The notes under the pieces: model-generated
The model's database searches: none
What the model was told of the DNA's origin: nothing
What the model saw: the letters and a program-made list of their open reading frames with translations, nothing else
Assembly: GCA_041392475.1 (NCBI GenBank)
Contig: JAWKLZ010000002.1
Coordinates: forward strand, 1,496,501-1,560,500
Direction: 5' to 3'
DNA length: 64,000 nt
DNA from: Chitinophagales bacterium
GTDB lineage: Bacteria > Bacteroidota > Bacteroidia > Chitinophagales > UBA2359
In this document: piece by piece, positions 9,463 through 17,463 of the stretch
Layout: every line of letters starts with the position of its first letter
Numbering within the stretch: position 1 is the stretch's first letter
Program-made: the position numbers and the translations under genes

Positions 9463-9549
9463 TATATTTGTCACCAGAAAATTCAAACTTATTTCTTAAC
9501 CTAAAAGGAGGTTTAACCAACTTCCTGGAGTCAAAAAAATAATCATATT

Positions 9550-9957
9550 ATGGCGTACAAAATCAGTGATATTGAAGGAATTGGCCCTGTGATAAGCGAA
9601 AAATTTGCAGAGGTAGGTATCAAAACTGTTGAAGGTTTGCTTGAAAAAGGAGCTTCTAAAAAAGGCAGAGATGAATTGGCTGCTGCTACTGGAATGGATG
9701 CATCGAAAATATTGGTGTTTGTGAACAATGCCGACTTATTTCGTGTGAAAGGTGTATCGAGTCAATATGCAGAATTGCTCAAAGCATCGGGTGTTGATAC
9801 AGTGAAGGAACTTCGCAACCGCAAGCCTGAAAACTTACACGCTAAAATGAAAGAAGTGAATGAGGAAAAGAATTTGGTGCGTCAAGTAGCTTCTCTTTCT
9901 CAAGTGGAAGGTTTTGTGAATCATGCTAAGGAATTGGAACCTAAGGTGACTCACTAA
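9550..9957 (+). CDS. DUF4332 helix-hairpin-helix protein
   Basis: A 135-residue protein beginning 'MAYKISDIEGIGPVISEKFAEVGIKTVEGLL', a helix-hairpin-helix opening, followed by a second HhH-like unit ('LFRVKGVSSQYAELLKASGVDTVKELRNR'). This two-HhH arrangement is DUF4332. HhH modules bind nucleic acid backbones non-specifically, so a DNA- or RNA-associated role is likely, but none is demonstrated. The stop is followed at once by the inverted-repeat/MITE region. The gene is convergent with the E1 dehydrogenase gene. Confidence 0.8.
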   Translation: MAYKISDIEGIGPVISEKFAEVGIKTVEGLLEKGASKKGRDELAAATGMDASKILVFVNNADLFRVKGVSSQYAELLKASGVDTVKELRNRKPENLHAKMKEVNEEKNLVRQVASLSQVEGFVNHAKELEPKVTH

Positions 9958-10005
9958 TATTAGACGTAAGATTTTAGACAAAAGACGTAAGACGTAAGAC
10001 TTGGA

Positions 10006-10234
10006 GGGTGCATCCCAAATTGTCGTAAGGTGGTGTCGGTACGCTGTACCTTTTATTGACTCCTTCAATAATGTCCTACAAATAGGGTCAGAGCTACGCT
10101 CCTAAAAATTTGTGTATCAGGAGCGTAGCTCCGACCCTATTTGTAGAGTGTGGAAGATAAAATGTTTTGAGGTGCGTAGCATCGTCACCAGTTGTCAAAT
10201 AATTTTTCAAAATATGACAATTTGGGATGCACCC
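10006..10234. mobile_element. 229-bp MITE-like element with 19-bp perfect terminal inverted repeats and 8-bp target duplication
   Basis: The ends are perfect inverted repeats: GGGTGCATCCCAAATTGTC at 10006-10024 and its reverse complement at 10216-10234. The octamer GACTTGGA occurs immediately outside both ends (9998-10005 and 10235-10242), as expected for a target-site duplication. The interior is itself palindromic: imperfect arms near 10030-10050 and 10170-10190, and a 28-bp inner hairpin. No transposase reading frame fits inside, so it would need a transposase in trans. I cannot name the parent insertion-sequence family. Confidence 0.85.
10076..10146. repeat. 28-bp inner hairpin of the MITE
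   Basis: Arms 10076-10103 and 10119-10146 are reverse complements with one mismatch that would be a G-U pair in RNA, separated by a 15-base A/T-rich loop. The core is AGGAGCGTAGCTC / GAGCTACGCTCCT. It could form a very stable stem in RNA or single-stranded DNA. Confidence 0.93.
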
Positions 10235-10280
10235 GACTTGGAGGAAGCAATCCTTTATTCTTACGTCTTTTGTCTTAAAA

Positions 10281-12296
10281 CTAATATTCCCACAAGCTCA
10301 CCAAAGCCTCTCTAAACCTATCTTCTGGCAAGTATTGTTTCTCCAAATTGGCGGCAAAAGGCACAGGCGTATCCAAAGACGCACACCGAATCACAGGCGC
10401 ATCCAAATACTCAAAACAGTGCTGCGAAATCAAGGCTGCAATCTCGCCCCCTACTCCACCTGTCAAGCTCGCCTCCTGCAATACGATAACCTTCCCTGTT
10501 CGCTTCACCGATTCAAAAATGGCGGCAGTATCTAAAGGCAAAATTGTTCGCAAATCCAACACATCCATGTTGATATGAGGAAAATCTTGTACTGCTTTTT
10601 TTGCCCAAAGAACCCCCAAACCGTAAGTAATGATGCTGATGTCTTCGCCTTTATGTACCCAATTTGCCTTGCCGATTTCGATGGTGTAAGGTTCATTGGG
10701 AATATCTTGTTCCAGTTCTGGACGGCGATACAAAGCCTTGTGTTCGTAGTACATCACAGGGTTAGGGTCTTCAAAAGCAGCTAATAATAAGCCCTTTGCG
10801 TCATAAGCATTGGAGGGATAGACGATTTTGAGGCCAGGAGAATGAAAAAACCATGCTTCGTTGGTTTGGGAGTGAAAAGGGCCTGCGCTTACACTTCCTC
10901 CTGCGGGCATTCTGACGACTACATCTGCATTTTGGCCCCAACGGTAATGCGATTTACTGAGGTTGTTGATAATTTGGTTGAATCCACAACTCACAAAATC
11001 GGCAAACTGCATTTCTACCATAGATTTGCAGCCCTTGATAGACAATCCCAAACAAATTCCTACAATGGCAGATTCACATAAAGGGGTATTTCTAACCCTA
11101 TCTTTTCCAAATAATTCGATAAATCCTTTGGTGATTTTGAAAACACCACCATAGTCTGCAATGTCTTGCCCCATCAATACCAAGTCGGGGTGATGCTCCA
11201 TCGCTTGCCGCAAACCGTCTGAAATGGCTTCAATGTATTTTTTTGGTGAAGTAGCAGCGTTTTTCGAACCTTGTAGATTTGAAGGAGGAGTTTCTCGAAA
11301 AATTTCCCTGGTTTCTTTCTCTAAGTTTGCCGTCACTTTCGGTGTATCATAGGCAATGTCTAAGCCTTTGTCAATGCGGCTTTTGATTTCATTTTGCAGG
11401 TTTTCGATGATGGTTTCATCCAAGATTTCTTCTTCCAAAAGGAAATTTTCGAAATTCTTCACAGGATCTTTTTGCGCCCATTCATCCATCAATTCTTGAG
11501 GAACGTATTTCGTGCCAGAAGCTTCTTCGTGTCCTCTCATTCTGAAAGTCATACATTCCAATAAAACAGGTCTTGGGTTTTCTCGCAGGTCGGCTGCTAA
11601 TTGGTGAATTGTGTCATAGACTTCTAAAATGTTGTTGCCATCAATTTTTCGAGTTTCCATACCGTAGCCAATGCCTTTGTCTGCCAAGTCTTTGCAGAAA
11701 TATTGTTCACTGACCGGTGTGGACAATCCATAGCCATTGTTTTCAATCACAAAAATGATGGGTAATTGCCAAACGGCTGCTACATTGAGGGCTTCGTGAA
11801 ATTCACCTTCGCTTGTGCCGCCTTCTCCTGTGAAAGCCACTGTCACCTTTTTTTCGCCCTTCAACAATCCTCCCAAAGCAATGCCACTGCCGACTGAAAG
11901 TTGTGGTCCCAAATGCGAAATCATGCCGACAATGTGGTGTTCATTGGTGCCAAAATGGAAAGAACGGTCACGCCCTTGTGTAAAACCTCCTTCCTTGCCT
12001 TGCCACTGCAAAAACAATCTTTCTAATGGAATGTGTCGAGAGGTAAACACACCCAAATTGCGGTGCATGGGCAGAATGTATTCTTCTTTTTGTAGTGCTT
12101 TGGTCACACCGACTGCAATGGCTTCTTGACCAATGCCCGAAAACCACTTGCTTATTTTGTTCATCCGCAGTAGTATCAGCATTTTTTCTTCAATCATGCG
12201 AGGTAACAAGAGCGAAATGTATAGGTCTAAAAGCAAGTCATCAGAATGATGGTTTTGTCGCTTGTAGGGAATATTGATGTGTTGTGTTGTTTCCAT
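10281..12296 (-). CDS. Fused 2-oxoacid dehydrogenase E1 (alpha-beta), thiamine-diphosphate dependent
   Basis: I start at the ATG at 12296 (671 residues); a GTG at 12329 would add eleven hydrophobic residues of doubtful relevance. Residues 1-330 form the E1-alpha part, with the ThDP/Mg motif GEGGTSEGEF running to IENNGYG, and 'RMRGHEEASGTKYV' with the phosphorylation-loop region. After a linker (about 330-345) the E1-beta part begins 'KKYIEAISDGLRQAMEHHPDLVLMGQD', with 'FKITKGF', 'MPAGGSVSAGPFHSQ' and 'VLDLRTILPLD'. Such single-chain E1 proteins are common in Bacteroidota and serve pyruvate or branched-chain 2-oxoacid dehydrogenase complexes; substrate cannot be decided here. No E2 or E3 gene is adjacent. 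Confidence 0.9.
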   Translation of the reverse strand: METTQHINIPYKRQNHHSDDLLLDLYISLLLPRMIEEKMLILLRMNKISKWFSGIGQEAIAVGVTKALQKEEYILPMHRNLGVFTSRHIPLERLFLQWQGKEGGFTQGRDRSFHFGTNEHHIVGMISHLGPQLSVGSGIALGGLLKGEKKVTVAFTGEGGTSEGEFHEALNVAAVWQLPIIFVIENNGYGLSTPVSEQYFCKDLADKGIGYGMETRKIDGNNILEVYDTIHQLAADLRENPRPVLLECMTFRMRGHEEASGTKYVPQELMDEWAQKDPVKNFENFLLEEEILDETIIENLQNEIKSRIDKGLDIAYDTPKVTANLEKETREIFRETPPSNLQGSKNAATSPKKYIEAISDGLRQAMEHHPDLVLMGQDIADYGGVFKITKGFIELFGKDRVRNTPLCESAIVGICLGLSIKGCKSMVEMQFADFVSCGFNQIINNLSKSHYRWGQNADVVVRMPAGGSVSAGPFHSQTNEAWFFHSPGLKIVYPSNAYDAKGLLLAAFEDPNPVMYYEHKALYRRPELEQDIPNEPYTIEIGKANWVHKGEDISIITYGLGVLWAKKAVQDFPHINMDVLDLRTILPLDTAAIFESVKRTGKVIVLQEASLTGGVGGEIAALISQHCFEYLDAPVIRCASLDTPVPFAANLEKQYLPEDRFREALVSLWEY

Positions 12297-12439
12297 ATTT
12301 ACAGTTTGTAAGAACAACAAACTTACCACAATTTCGGTGAAAAATGGATGGTTTCAATGGAGTTTTGAAGTGAACAGTAGAGGTAATTTGGAACTTATGT
12401 ATAGGAGGTGTCGTTCTACATTTATTTGAAGTGATTGTG

Positions 12440-12447
12440 TACCTTTG
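12440..12447 (+). promoter_or_regulatory. Candidate -7 box (TACCTTTG) for the lipoprotein gene
   Basis: TACCTTTG matches the Bacteroidota -7 consensus TAnnTTTG, 82 bases before the ATG at 12529 and inside the divergent intergenic region. No convincing -33 TTTG at standard spacing. Confidence 0.4.
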
Positions 12448-12528
12448 TTAAATTATAAATTTACCATTTGAAGTAATTTAAGATATTCTTTCACTTCGAT
12501 TTATGTTTAACTTTAAAAACCATAGTTA

Positions 12529-13200
12529 ATGAAGCATTTATTTTTATTGGTTACAATTGTATGTTCGTTTGCTCTGACTAGTTGCTTCAATATTATTGAA
12601 GAAGTAGCAATTAATAGAAATGGCTCTGGCACGTATAAAAACACGCTTGATATGAGTCAGATGATGGGAATGGTCGCTGCTTTTATGCCCGACTCGGTTA
12701 AGCAAATGGCAGGAGAGATGGAGAAAGGGATGACTTCGTCTTTGGATGGACTAAAAAATATCAAGGGTATTTCGAATATTAGTTCGACTAGCGAAGGTGA
12801 TTTTATTTATTCTTTGTCTTATACTTTTGACAATGTGGATGCTTTGAATAAAGCTATTACTGCTTCAAAAGATGGGGATAAATTTTTGGGAGCAATGGGA
12901 AGTTCGTACGAGATCAAAGGGAAAAAACTGTATCGAAAAACATATATGAATCCAGATGAAAGCTCAGAATTATTTGGAGATGAGGATTTTAATATGGAGG
13001 AATTGCAAGGAGTCATGAGCATGTTGAACACACCTACTTACAAAATCATCTATCACTTGCCCAAAAAGGTGAAAAAATTGAAAGTTGAGGGTACGGAAGC
13101 CAAGTATGAAAAAGATGCGAATAGAGTAGAGATTGAATACGATTTGTTAAAAATGATTTCAGATAAAAATGTGAACATTGATCATTACCTGAAGTATTAA
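12529..13200 (+). CDS. Putative lipoprotein of unknown function
   Basis: The 223-residue product has a lipoprotein signal (MKHLFLLVTIVCSFALTSC, lipobox LTSC with Cys19) and should be anchored in a membrane after processing. The body contains 'GSGTYKNTLDMSQMMGMVAAFMPDSVK', a 'LDGLKNIKGISNI' repeat-like stretch and a C-terminal beta-rich portion ('YKIIYHLPKKVKKLKVEGTEAKYEKDANRVEIEYDLLKM'). No family is recognised. The gene is monocistronic: it is followed within 30 bp by a strong terminator and preceded by a divergent gene. Confidence 0.75.
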   Translation: MKHLFLLVTIVCSFALTSCFNIIEEVAINRNGSGTYKNTLDMSQMMGMVAAFMPDSVKQMAGEMEKGMTSSLDGLKNIKGISNISSTSEGDFIYSLSYTFDNVDALNKAITASKDGDKFLGAMGSSYEIKGKKLYRKTYMNPDESSELFGDEDFNMEELQGVMSMLNTPTYKIIYHLPKKVKKLKVEGTEAKYEKDANRVEIEYDLLKMISDKNVNIDHYLKY

Positions 13201-13227
13201 GTGTAATGGTAACTTTCAAGGATTTAA

Positions 13228-13290
13228 TAAGAACAAGGGCTATATTCAGGTGTTTACCTGCAATATAGCCCTTGTTCTTATTTATTTTTC
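13228..13290 (+). terminator. Rho-independent terminator after the lipoprotein gene
   Basis: A nearly perfect 23-bp stem (13228-13250 with 13257-13280, one bulged base) with a 6-base loop (TGTTTA) is followed by TTTATTTTTC. The core is AAGGGCTATATT / AATATAGCCCTT. Confidence 0.92.
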
Positions 13291-13417
13291 TTACTACTCT
13301 GTTATTTGATTTTTTACGATAGTACAGCATAAACTAAATAAGCGGCAACTTATTTTTCGCACAAAGAACTGACGATTAATAGTTTTGAAAACTAATCACC
13401 AGTCACTAATCACTGTA

Positions 13418-13615
13418 CTAGTGTTGTTCTTCGTTTTTGCAATGATTAATACCCATCATGTAGTAAAGTGGACACCATCCAGTTATTGCTACCAAAAAGA
13501 ATACAAAGCCCAATCCCATAAATACGAAAGATTGAAGTACTCCTCCTAAAATTACAAAAAGCATCATCAATGCATAGCGAATACTAATGTCGATAAAATT
13601 CATATTGTATTCCAT
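13418..13615 (-). CDS. DUF2892 (YgaP-type) small inner-membrane protein
   Basis: A 65-residue protein with two hydrophobic segments and the DUF2892 signature: an early 'RYALMMLFVILGGVLQ' helix, a short turn, then 'FVFFLVAITGWCPLYYMMGIN'. The conserved 'GWCPLY' with a cysteine matches the membrane part of YgaP-like proteins, often linked to rhodanese or sulfur/redox functions. No rhodanese domain is attached here. It sits just downstream of a universal stress protein on the same strand, which may indicate a shared stress or low-oxygen role (inference). Confidence 0.8.
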   Translation of the reverse strand: MEYNMNFIDISIRYALMMLFVILGGVLQSFVFMGLGFVFFLVAITGWCPLYYMMGINHCKNEEQH

Positions 13616-13738
13616 GATATTTATTTTTTATTGGTTTAATAATTTGTTGAATTTTAATTTTGTAATAGTACAAAGATAGCCTGTTGATAAGGAGCCCTCA
13701 ATGACAAACATCAATGATTTTACTGAGTTTGATCAGTT

Positions 13739-14665
13739 TTACCTTGATACTTCTTTAATTGCAGCCCTCTCATTGGTTTTATGCAAAAAAGGAGGAGTTC
13801 TTTTCTCAGAAATATCTATGACCGCTTTTAGGTTGATTGTCCAAACTGGAATTTCCAAATGATTAACTACCGTTTCGGTCATACTTCCCATGATAGCTCT
13901 TGCCAAATTTTTTCTTCCATGTGTAGCCATCGCCACCATTTTGATGTTGTGTTCTTCGGCAAAATGTTTGATTCCCATAACAGCATTCAAGTCCTCAAAG
14001 TGGTCAATAGAACACTTTACCTTTCCTTTACACATTTGTTTAAACTCTTCCATGCTCTCATTAATAGCATATTGTGGTTCTTCGTAAAAACTGGGCGTAT
14101 TGACATTGAGCAGATGGATATGTGCGCCAAAAAGATGTGCAAATTCAATTAATTGACGAAAAGCAGGTTTTAGATTGCTATCATAATTGGCTGCAAAAGC
14201 AATGTGGCTAAAATCAATTTTTTCAATCGTTTTTTTAATAGTCAAAACAGGGCAATGCGCTAATCGAACAATTTTTTGTGTGTTTGAACCAATCAACCAT
14301 TCATTAATACCACTTGCTCCATGCGATCCTACGACCATCAAATCTATGTCAAAAGCATCCACATATTGAGTAACCGTGTTAATCAAATGGCCATGAGAAA
14401 AAGTAGTGACAATACGAACGCTTGGGTATTTCCTCTTAGCCTGTTTTTCGAGTTCCTCCAAAGTATCGTGCACTTGTTTGATATTGGATTTGGTTTCCGA
14501 AAATAATGCTTTTTCGTCTGCTGTCAATTGATTCCAATTGTGAGGAATGTCTATTCTATGGTAGAAATGAACCTCTCCATTCTGTAATTGAGCAATTTGA
14601 AGTGCAACATCAGTAGCTGCTTCTGCACAATTAGAAAAATCAGTAGGCACTAGTATTTTAAGCAT
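13739..14665 (-). CDS. Tandem universal stress protein (UspA family)
   Basis: The 308-residue protein has two Usp domains. The first (about 1-142) starts MLKILVPTDFSNCAEAA and ends with the ATP-binding loop VGSHGASGINEWLIGSNT (G-x2-G-x9-GS). The second (about 148-278) contains MATHGRKNLARAIMGSMTE and ends IPVWTINL. A 30-residue basic tail follows. Tandem Usp proteins are typically induced by starvation, redox or hypoxia and bind ATP when the glycine loop is intact, as in both halves here. Divergent from a second tandem Usp across 233 bp. Confidence 0.93.
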   Translation of the reverse strand: MLKILVPTDFSNCAEAATDVALQIAQLQNGEVHFYHRIDIPHNWNQLTADEKALFSETKSNIKQVHDTLEELEKQAKRKYPSVRIVTTFSHGHLINTVTQYVDAFDIDLMVVGSHGASGINEWLIGSNTQKIVRLAHCPVLTIKKTIEKIDFSHIAFAANYDSNLKPAFRQLIEFAHLFGAHIHLLNVNTPSFYEEPQYAINESMEEFKQMCKGKVKCSIDHFEDLNAVMGIKHFAEEHNIKMVAMATHGRKNLARAIMGSMTETVVNHLEIPVWTINLKAVIDISEKRTPPFLHKTNERAAIKEVSR

Positions 14666-14829
14666 AATTTTAGGAATTTAAGATGTTGAATAATATTTGG
14701 TTGGGGTTTATTTATACCTGCAAGTTCTCTTATTTTCAGTATGGCTGCAATGATTTGAACGGCAAAAAAAAGTGACAATACTCATATTTAAAAGTGATGC
14801 GAATCATGGTGTGAAATTCTAAACATGCG

Positions 14830-14837
14830 TAACTTTG
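14830..14837 (+). promoter_or_regulatory. Candidate -7 box (TAACTTTG) for the plus-strand usp gene
   Basis: TAACTTTG fits TAnnTTTG and lies 62 bases before the ATG at 14899, in the region shared by the two divergent usp genes. The -33 element is not obvious. Confidence 0.4.
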
Positions 14838-14898
14838 AAAACGTTTAGAGGTAAGAAGTTATTTACTATTTGTGTTATTTAATAAAAACCATACTTCG

Positions 14899-15750
14899 AT
14901 GAAAAAAATATTATTTCCTACTGACTTTTCTGCAAATGCACAAAACGCTTATACATATGCCTTGCACTTAGCAGATAAATTAGGCGCAAGTATTACTACA
15001 CTTCATGCCTATTTACCCATCAATGTACCCGCAAATGTAATGGTAAGTACAGTTGGTGAACTTACTGTAATGCAGCAGATGGAAGAATGGGCAGATTACG
15101 AAGAAGCTGCCAAAACCATGCACGAAAAAGCGGTGACAGAAAAATTGGAAAGCGTGGAAGTTAACCACGAAATGGAAGAAGGTGCGGCCGTTGATGTGAT
15201 TATGGAAACAGTAGAGGAGGAGGAGATAGACCTGATTGTGATGGGAACGAAAGGGGCAAGCGGATTTATTGGCGCACTGATTGGTAGCAATACTGCTGAG
15301 GTAATCGAACAAGCTACGGTTCCTGTATTGGCCATTCCTAAAAATGCACAATACCGCCCGATTCGGCGAATGGCGATTGCCACGGACTTTGACAAATTGC
15401 AGGAAGATGCAATTGCCAAAGCGGTTGAATTTGCCCAATTATTTGATGCCGAACTACATTGCATCTATGTAAATACAGCGCACAACCCTTTGATTGGTGA
15501 GCGGATGTCTAAACTTAGCAGCCATTTTGCAGATACGCCTAAGCTGACCTTTGAAGTATTGGAAGGAACGGATAATCTGTACAATGTAGAGGATGTTTTG
15601 GAAACTGTGAATAAATATGTTCACGAAAAAGACATCGATATGTTGGTGATGCAAACACACAAACGCACTTTTTTTCAAAAACTATTTACAGTCAGTTATA
15701 CCAAAAAAATGGCCTTTCACACAGATATCCCTTTATTGGCCTTCAAGTAG
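14899..15750 (+). CDS. Tandem universal stress protein (UspA family), second domain degenerate
   Basis: I start at the ATG at 14899 (283 residues, MKKILFPTDFSANAQNA) rather than a GTG 27 bases upstream. The first Usp domain (1-145) carries an intact ATP loop, MGTKGASGFIGALIGSNT. In the second (about 152-283) the equivalent stretch reads 'MQTHKRTFFQKLFTVSYTKKMA' and lacks the glycines, so it probably cannot bind ATP. This differs from the neighbouring divergent Usp, where both loops look intact. A shared hairpin terminator follows, facing the cyclophilin gene. Confidence 0.93.
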   Translation: MKKILFPTDFSANAQNAYTYALHLADKLGASITTLHAYLPINVPANVMVSTVGELTVMQQMEEWADYEEAAKTMHEKAVTEKLESVEVNHEMEEGAAVDVIMETVEEEEIDLIVMGTKGASGFIGALIGSNTAEVIEQATVPVLAIPKNAQYRPIRRMAIATDFDKLQEDAIAKAVEFAQLFDAELHCIYVNTAHNPLIGERMSKLSSHFADTPKLTFEVLEGTDNLYNVEDVLETVNKYVHEKDIDMLVMQTHKRTFFQKLFTVSYTKKMAFHTDIPLLAFK

Positions 15751-15861
15751 TGAAAGAAATAAAATAATAGCAAAAATTCAAATAATCTGATAATCAAGAT
15801 ATTTGAGTATTGAAATAAACACACACCATTGAAGAATATTATAGTTAGTGGAATCGAAAGA

Positions 15862-15900
15862 AGCGGTCTAAGTAAATTTTACTTAAACCGCTCTTTTATT
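15862..15900. terminator. Bidirectional terminator between usp and cyclophilin genes
   Basis: Stem 15862-15876 pairs with 15878-15892 (AGCGGTCTAAGTAAA / TTTACTTAAACCGCT, one mismatch), with CTCTTTTATT after it on the plus strand. It lies between two convergent genes. Confidence 0.85.
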
Positions 15901-15922
15901 TGTAAATCAATGTGTTAATCAG

Positions 15923-16858
15923 TTATTCTATAACCGTAATTGTCATTTTAACATCTTCAACAGGACGATCGCCAGGCGCAGTTTGAACTACTGCAATTTT
16001 GTCTATAACATCCAAACCTTCTACTACTTCTCCAAAAACAGTATAGCTGCCATCTAAAAATGGAGTGCCTCCAATAGAGCGATATGTTTCCACCTGCTCA
16101 GGAGTATATTTTGTTTTCATGCGTTGCTCCAATTGCTGCAATTCTTGTGGCATAACTTTTTTACCCTGCACTACATAAAATTGTGAACCAGAAGAAGCTT
16201 TTTGAGGGTTCATTTGGTCGCCTTGACGAGCTGCCGACAATGCTCCTTTTTTGTGGTACAAATCAGGGAAGTCAAACTCAGCAGGAACTGTATAGCCAGG
16301 GCCACCTGCTCCTAATTGTTTAGTAGCCTCGGCACCTCTTGATTCGGGATCACCTCCTTGTATCATAAATTGATTGATAACTCTGTGAAACAACAAGTCA
16401 TTGAAGAAACCCTCTTTTGCTAATTTAAGGAAGTTGTCACGGTGCTGAGGGGTTCGGTTGTACAAGGCCACAGTCATATCACCAAAATCGGTGCTAATTT
16501 TCACTTTTTTCATCGCTTCAACGGTGAAACTGATTTTTGCAGAAGCACAAGCAGGTTTTGATTTATTTTTGTCGCAAACCTCATAAGTTGCTTCATCCGA
16601 ACCTGTAAAACCCGCTTTGGGTGTATAGCGAACTTTTCCATCCCAAAACTTGATTGTACCATTTGCAGGTTCTTTTGAGATTTTCAAACTGCTGATGTCC
16701 AATCCATCCTCTGTATCGCTGTCGTTTGCCAATACATCTACGGTGACTATCAAACCTTCATCAGTAGTCGCACTATCGTTGGTAACAGTAGGTGCTTGAT
16801 TGCTTTTGCAGCCTACAAAAACCAAGCACACTAAAAAAGCGAAAAATAGTTGTTTCAT
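15923..16858 (-). CDS. Lipoprotein peptidyl-prolyl isomerase (cyclophilin) with an N-terminal Ig-like domain
   Basis: The 311-residue protein begins with a lipoprotein signal (lipobox FVGC, Cys17). Residues 20-115 are an Ig-like/cadherin-type module of the 'VDVLANDSDTEDGLDISSLKI...GTIKFWDGKVRYTPKAGFTGSDEATYEVCD' kind. Residues 118-311 are a cyclophilin: 'MTVALYNRTPQHRDNFLKLAKEGFFNDLLFHRVI', 'FMIQGGDPESRG', 'SGSQFYVVQGKK' and 'YTVFGEVVEGLDVIDKIA'. It should catalyse proline isomerisation during folding of exported proteins, tethered to a membrane. The Ig-like module is unusual for a cyclophilin and may act as a spacer or docking domain (inference). Confidence 0.93.
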   Translation of the reverse strand: MKQLFFAFLVCLVFVGCKSNQAPTVTNDSATTDEGLIVTVDVLANDSDTEDGLDISSLKISKEPANGTIKFWDGKVRYTPKAGFTGSDEATYEVCDKNKSKPACASAKISFTVEAMKKVKISTDFGDMTVALYNRTPQHRDNFLKLAKEGFFNDLLFHRVINQFMIQGGDPESRGAEATKQLGAGGPGYTVPAEFDFPDLYHKKGALSAARQGDQMNPQKASSGSQFYVVQGKKVMPQELQQLEQRMKTKYTPEQVETYRSIGGTPFLDGSYTVFGEVVEGLDVIDKIAVVQTAPGDRPVEDVKMTITVIE

Positions 16859-16936
16859 TGTTATATTGTTTTATTGTTAAATAGTTGATTTTATGAGCTA
16901 AAATCAACCGAAAGTCATTGCTAATTAATTGTTAAA

Positions 16937-17290
16937 TTAATCGTTGATTTCAAAATACCTCAATACCAGTCGCTTCAATAAAAGTTCTTGTTGTTCGACT
17001 CCTTGCTCCAATTCAGGTGCAGGGCGAATAGCTTGATAATGAGGCCAGCCTTCTTCGTCTCGGTGGGTAAATTCAAAATATCCCTTCAAACTCATTAAGT
17101 GACACACTGCAATGTGCATCAAATCTTGTTTTTGTTCTTTAGAAAATTTGCGGTGCAACTGCCCTAGTTCTTGAACGCCAATGAGGAACAAAAGAGATTG
17201 TAAGTCTGGTTTTTGGCCTAAATTTATTGCCAAGTTTTCTTGCAGATTACTCCAATCTTGCTCCAAAGTTTGTAACTCTTCGTTTGTCAT
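16937..17290 (-). CDS. Conserved hypothetical protein, 117 residues
   Basis: I use the ATG at 17290 (MTNEELQTLEQDW); an upstream start would add only five residues. The protein is soluble, acidic and largely helical, with a distinctive conserved-looking middle 'LLFLIGVQELGQLHRKFSKEQKQDLMHIAVCHLMS' and 'YFEFTHRDEEGWPHYQ'. I do not recognise a named family. It is divergent from scpA (173 bp apart) and separated by 78 bp from the downstream cyclophilin gene. Confidence 0.7.
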   Translation of the reverse strand: MTNEELQTLEQDWSNLQENLAINLGQKPDLQSLLFLIGVQELGQLHRKFSKEQKQDLMHIAVCHLMSLKGYFEFTHRDEEGWPHYQAIRPAPELEQGVEQQELLLKRLVLRYFEIND

Positions 17291-17463
17291 TCTGCAAAAA
17301 TACACAGTAATAAATGAAAATGAAAATGCAATTGAAAATCAAATATCCAATAGCTAAATTTCCGCTACCTTTACCTCTTCAATAAAAATAGTATTTTGAT
17401 TGGAGGAATTCTTGGCTGTTTCAATCAATAGTTTAGGTTACATTTTAATTTTCAGTATTAGCT

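Larger units (their letters stand above)
9972..10280. repeat. Terminator-like outer inverted repeat interrupted by the MITE
   Basis: TTTTAGACAAAAGACGTAAG (9972-9991) is the reverse complement, except for one inserted base, of the sequence ending at 10280 (10260-10280). These arms lie just past two convergent stop codons. They look like the stem of a bidirectional terminator whose loop was later filled by the 229-bp element. Additional GACGTAAG copies are present on the left side. Confidence 0.75.

Noticed and set aside
10112..10315. Open frames inside and beside the MITE
   Set aside because: They follow hairpin sequence, have no family resemblance, and run across the end of the E1 gene.
13046..13330. 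A 94-codon frame overlapping the terminator at 13228
   Set aside because: It spans the terminator hairpin and is antisense to the end of the lipoprotein gene.
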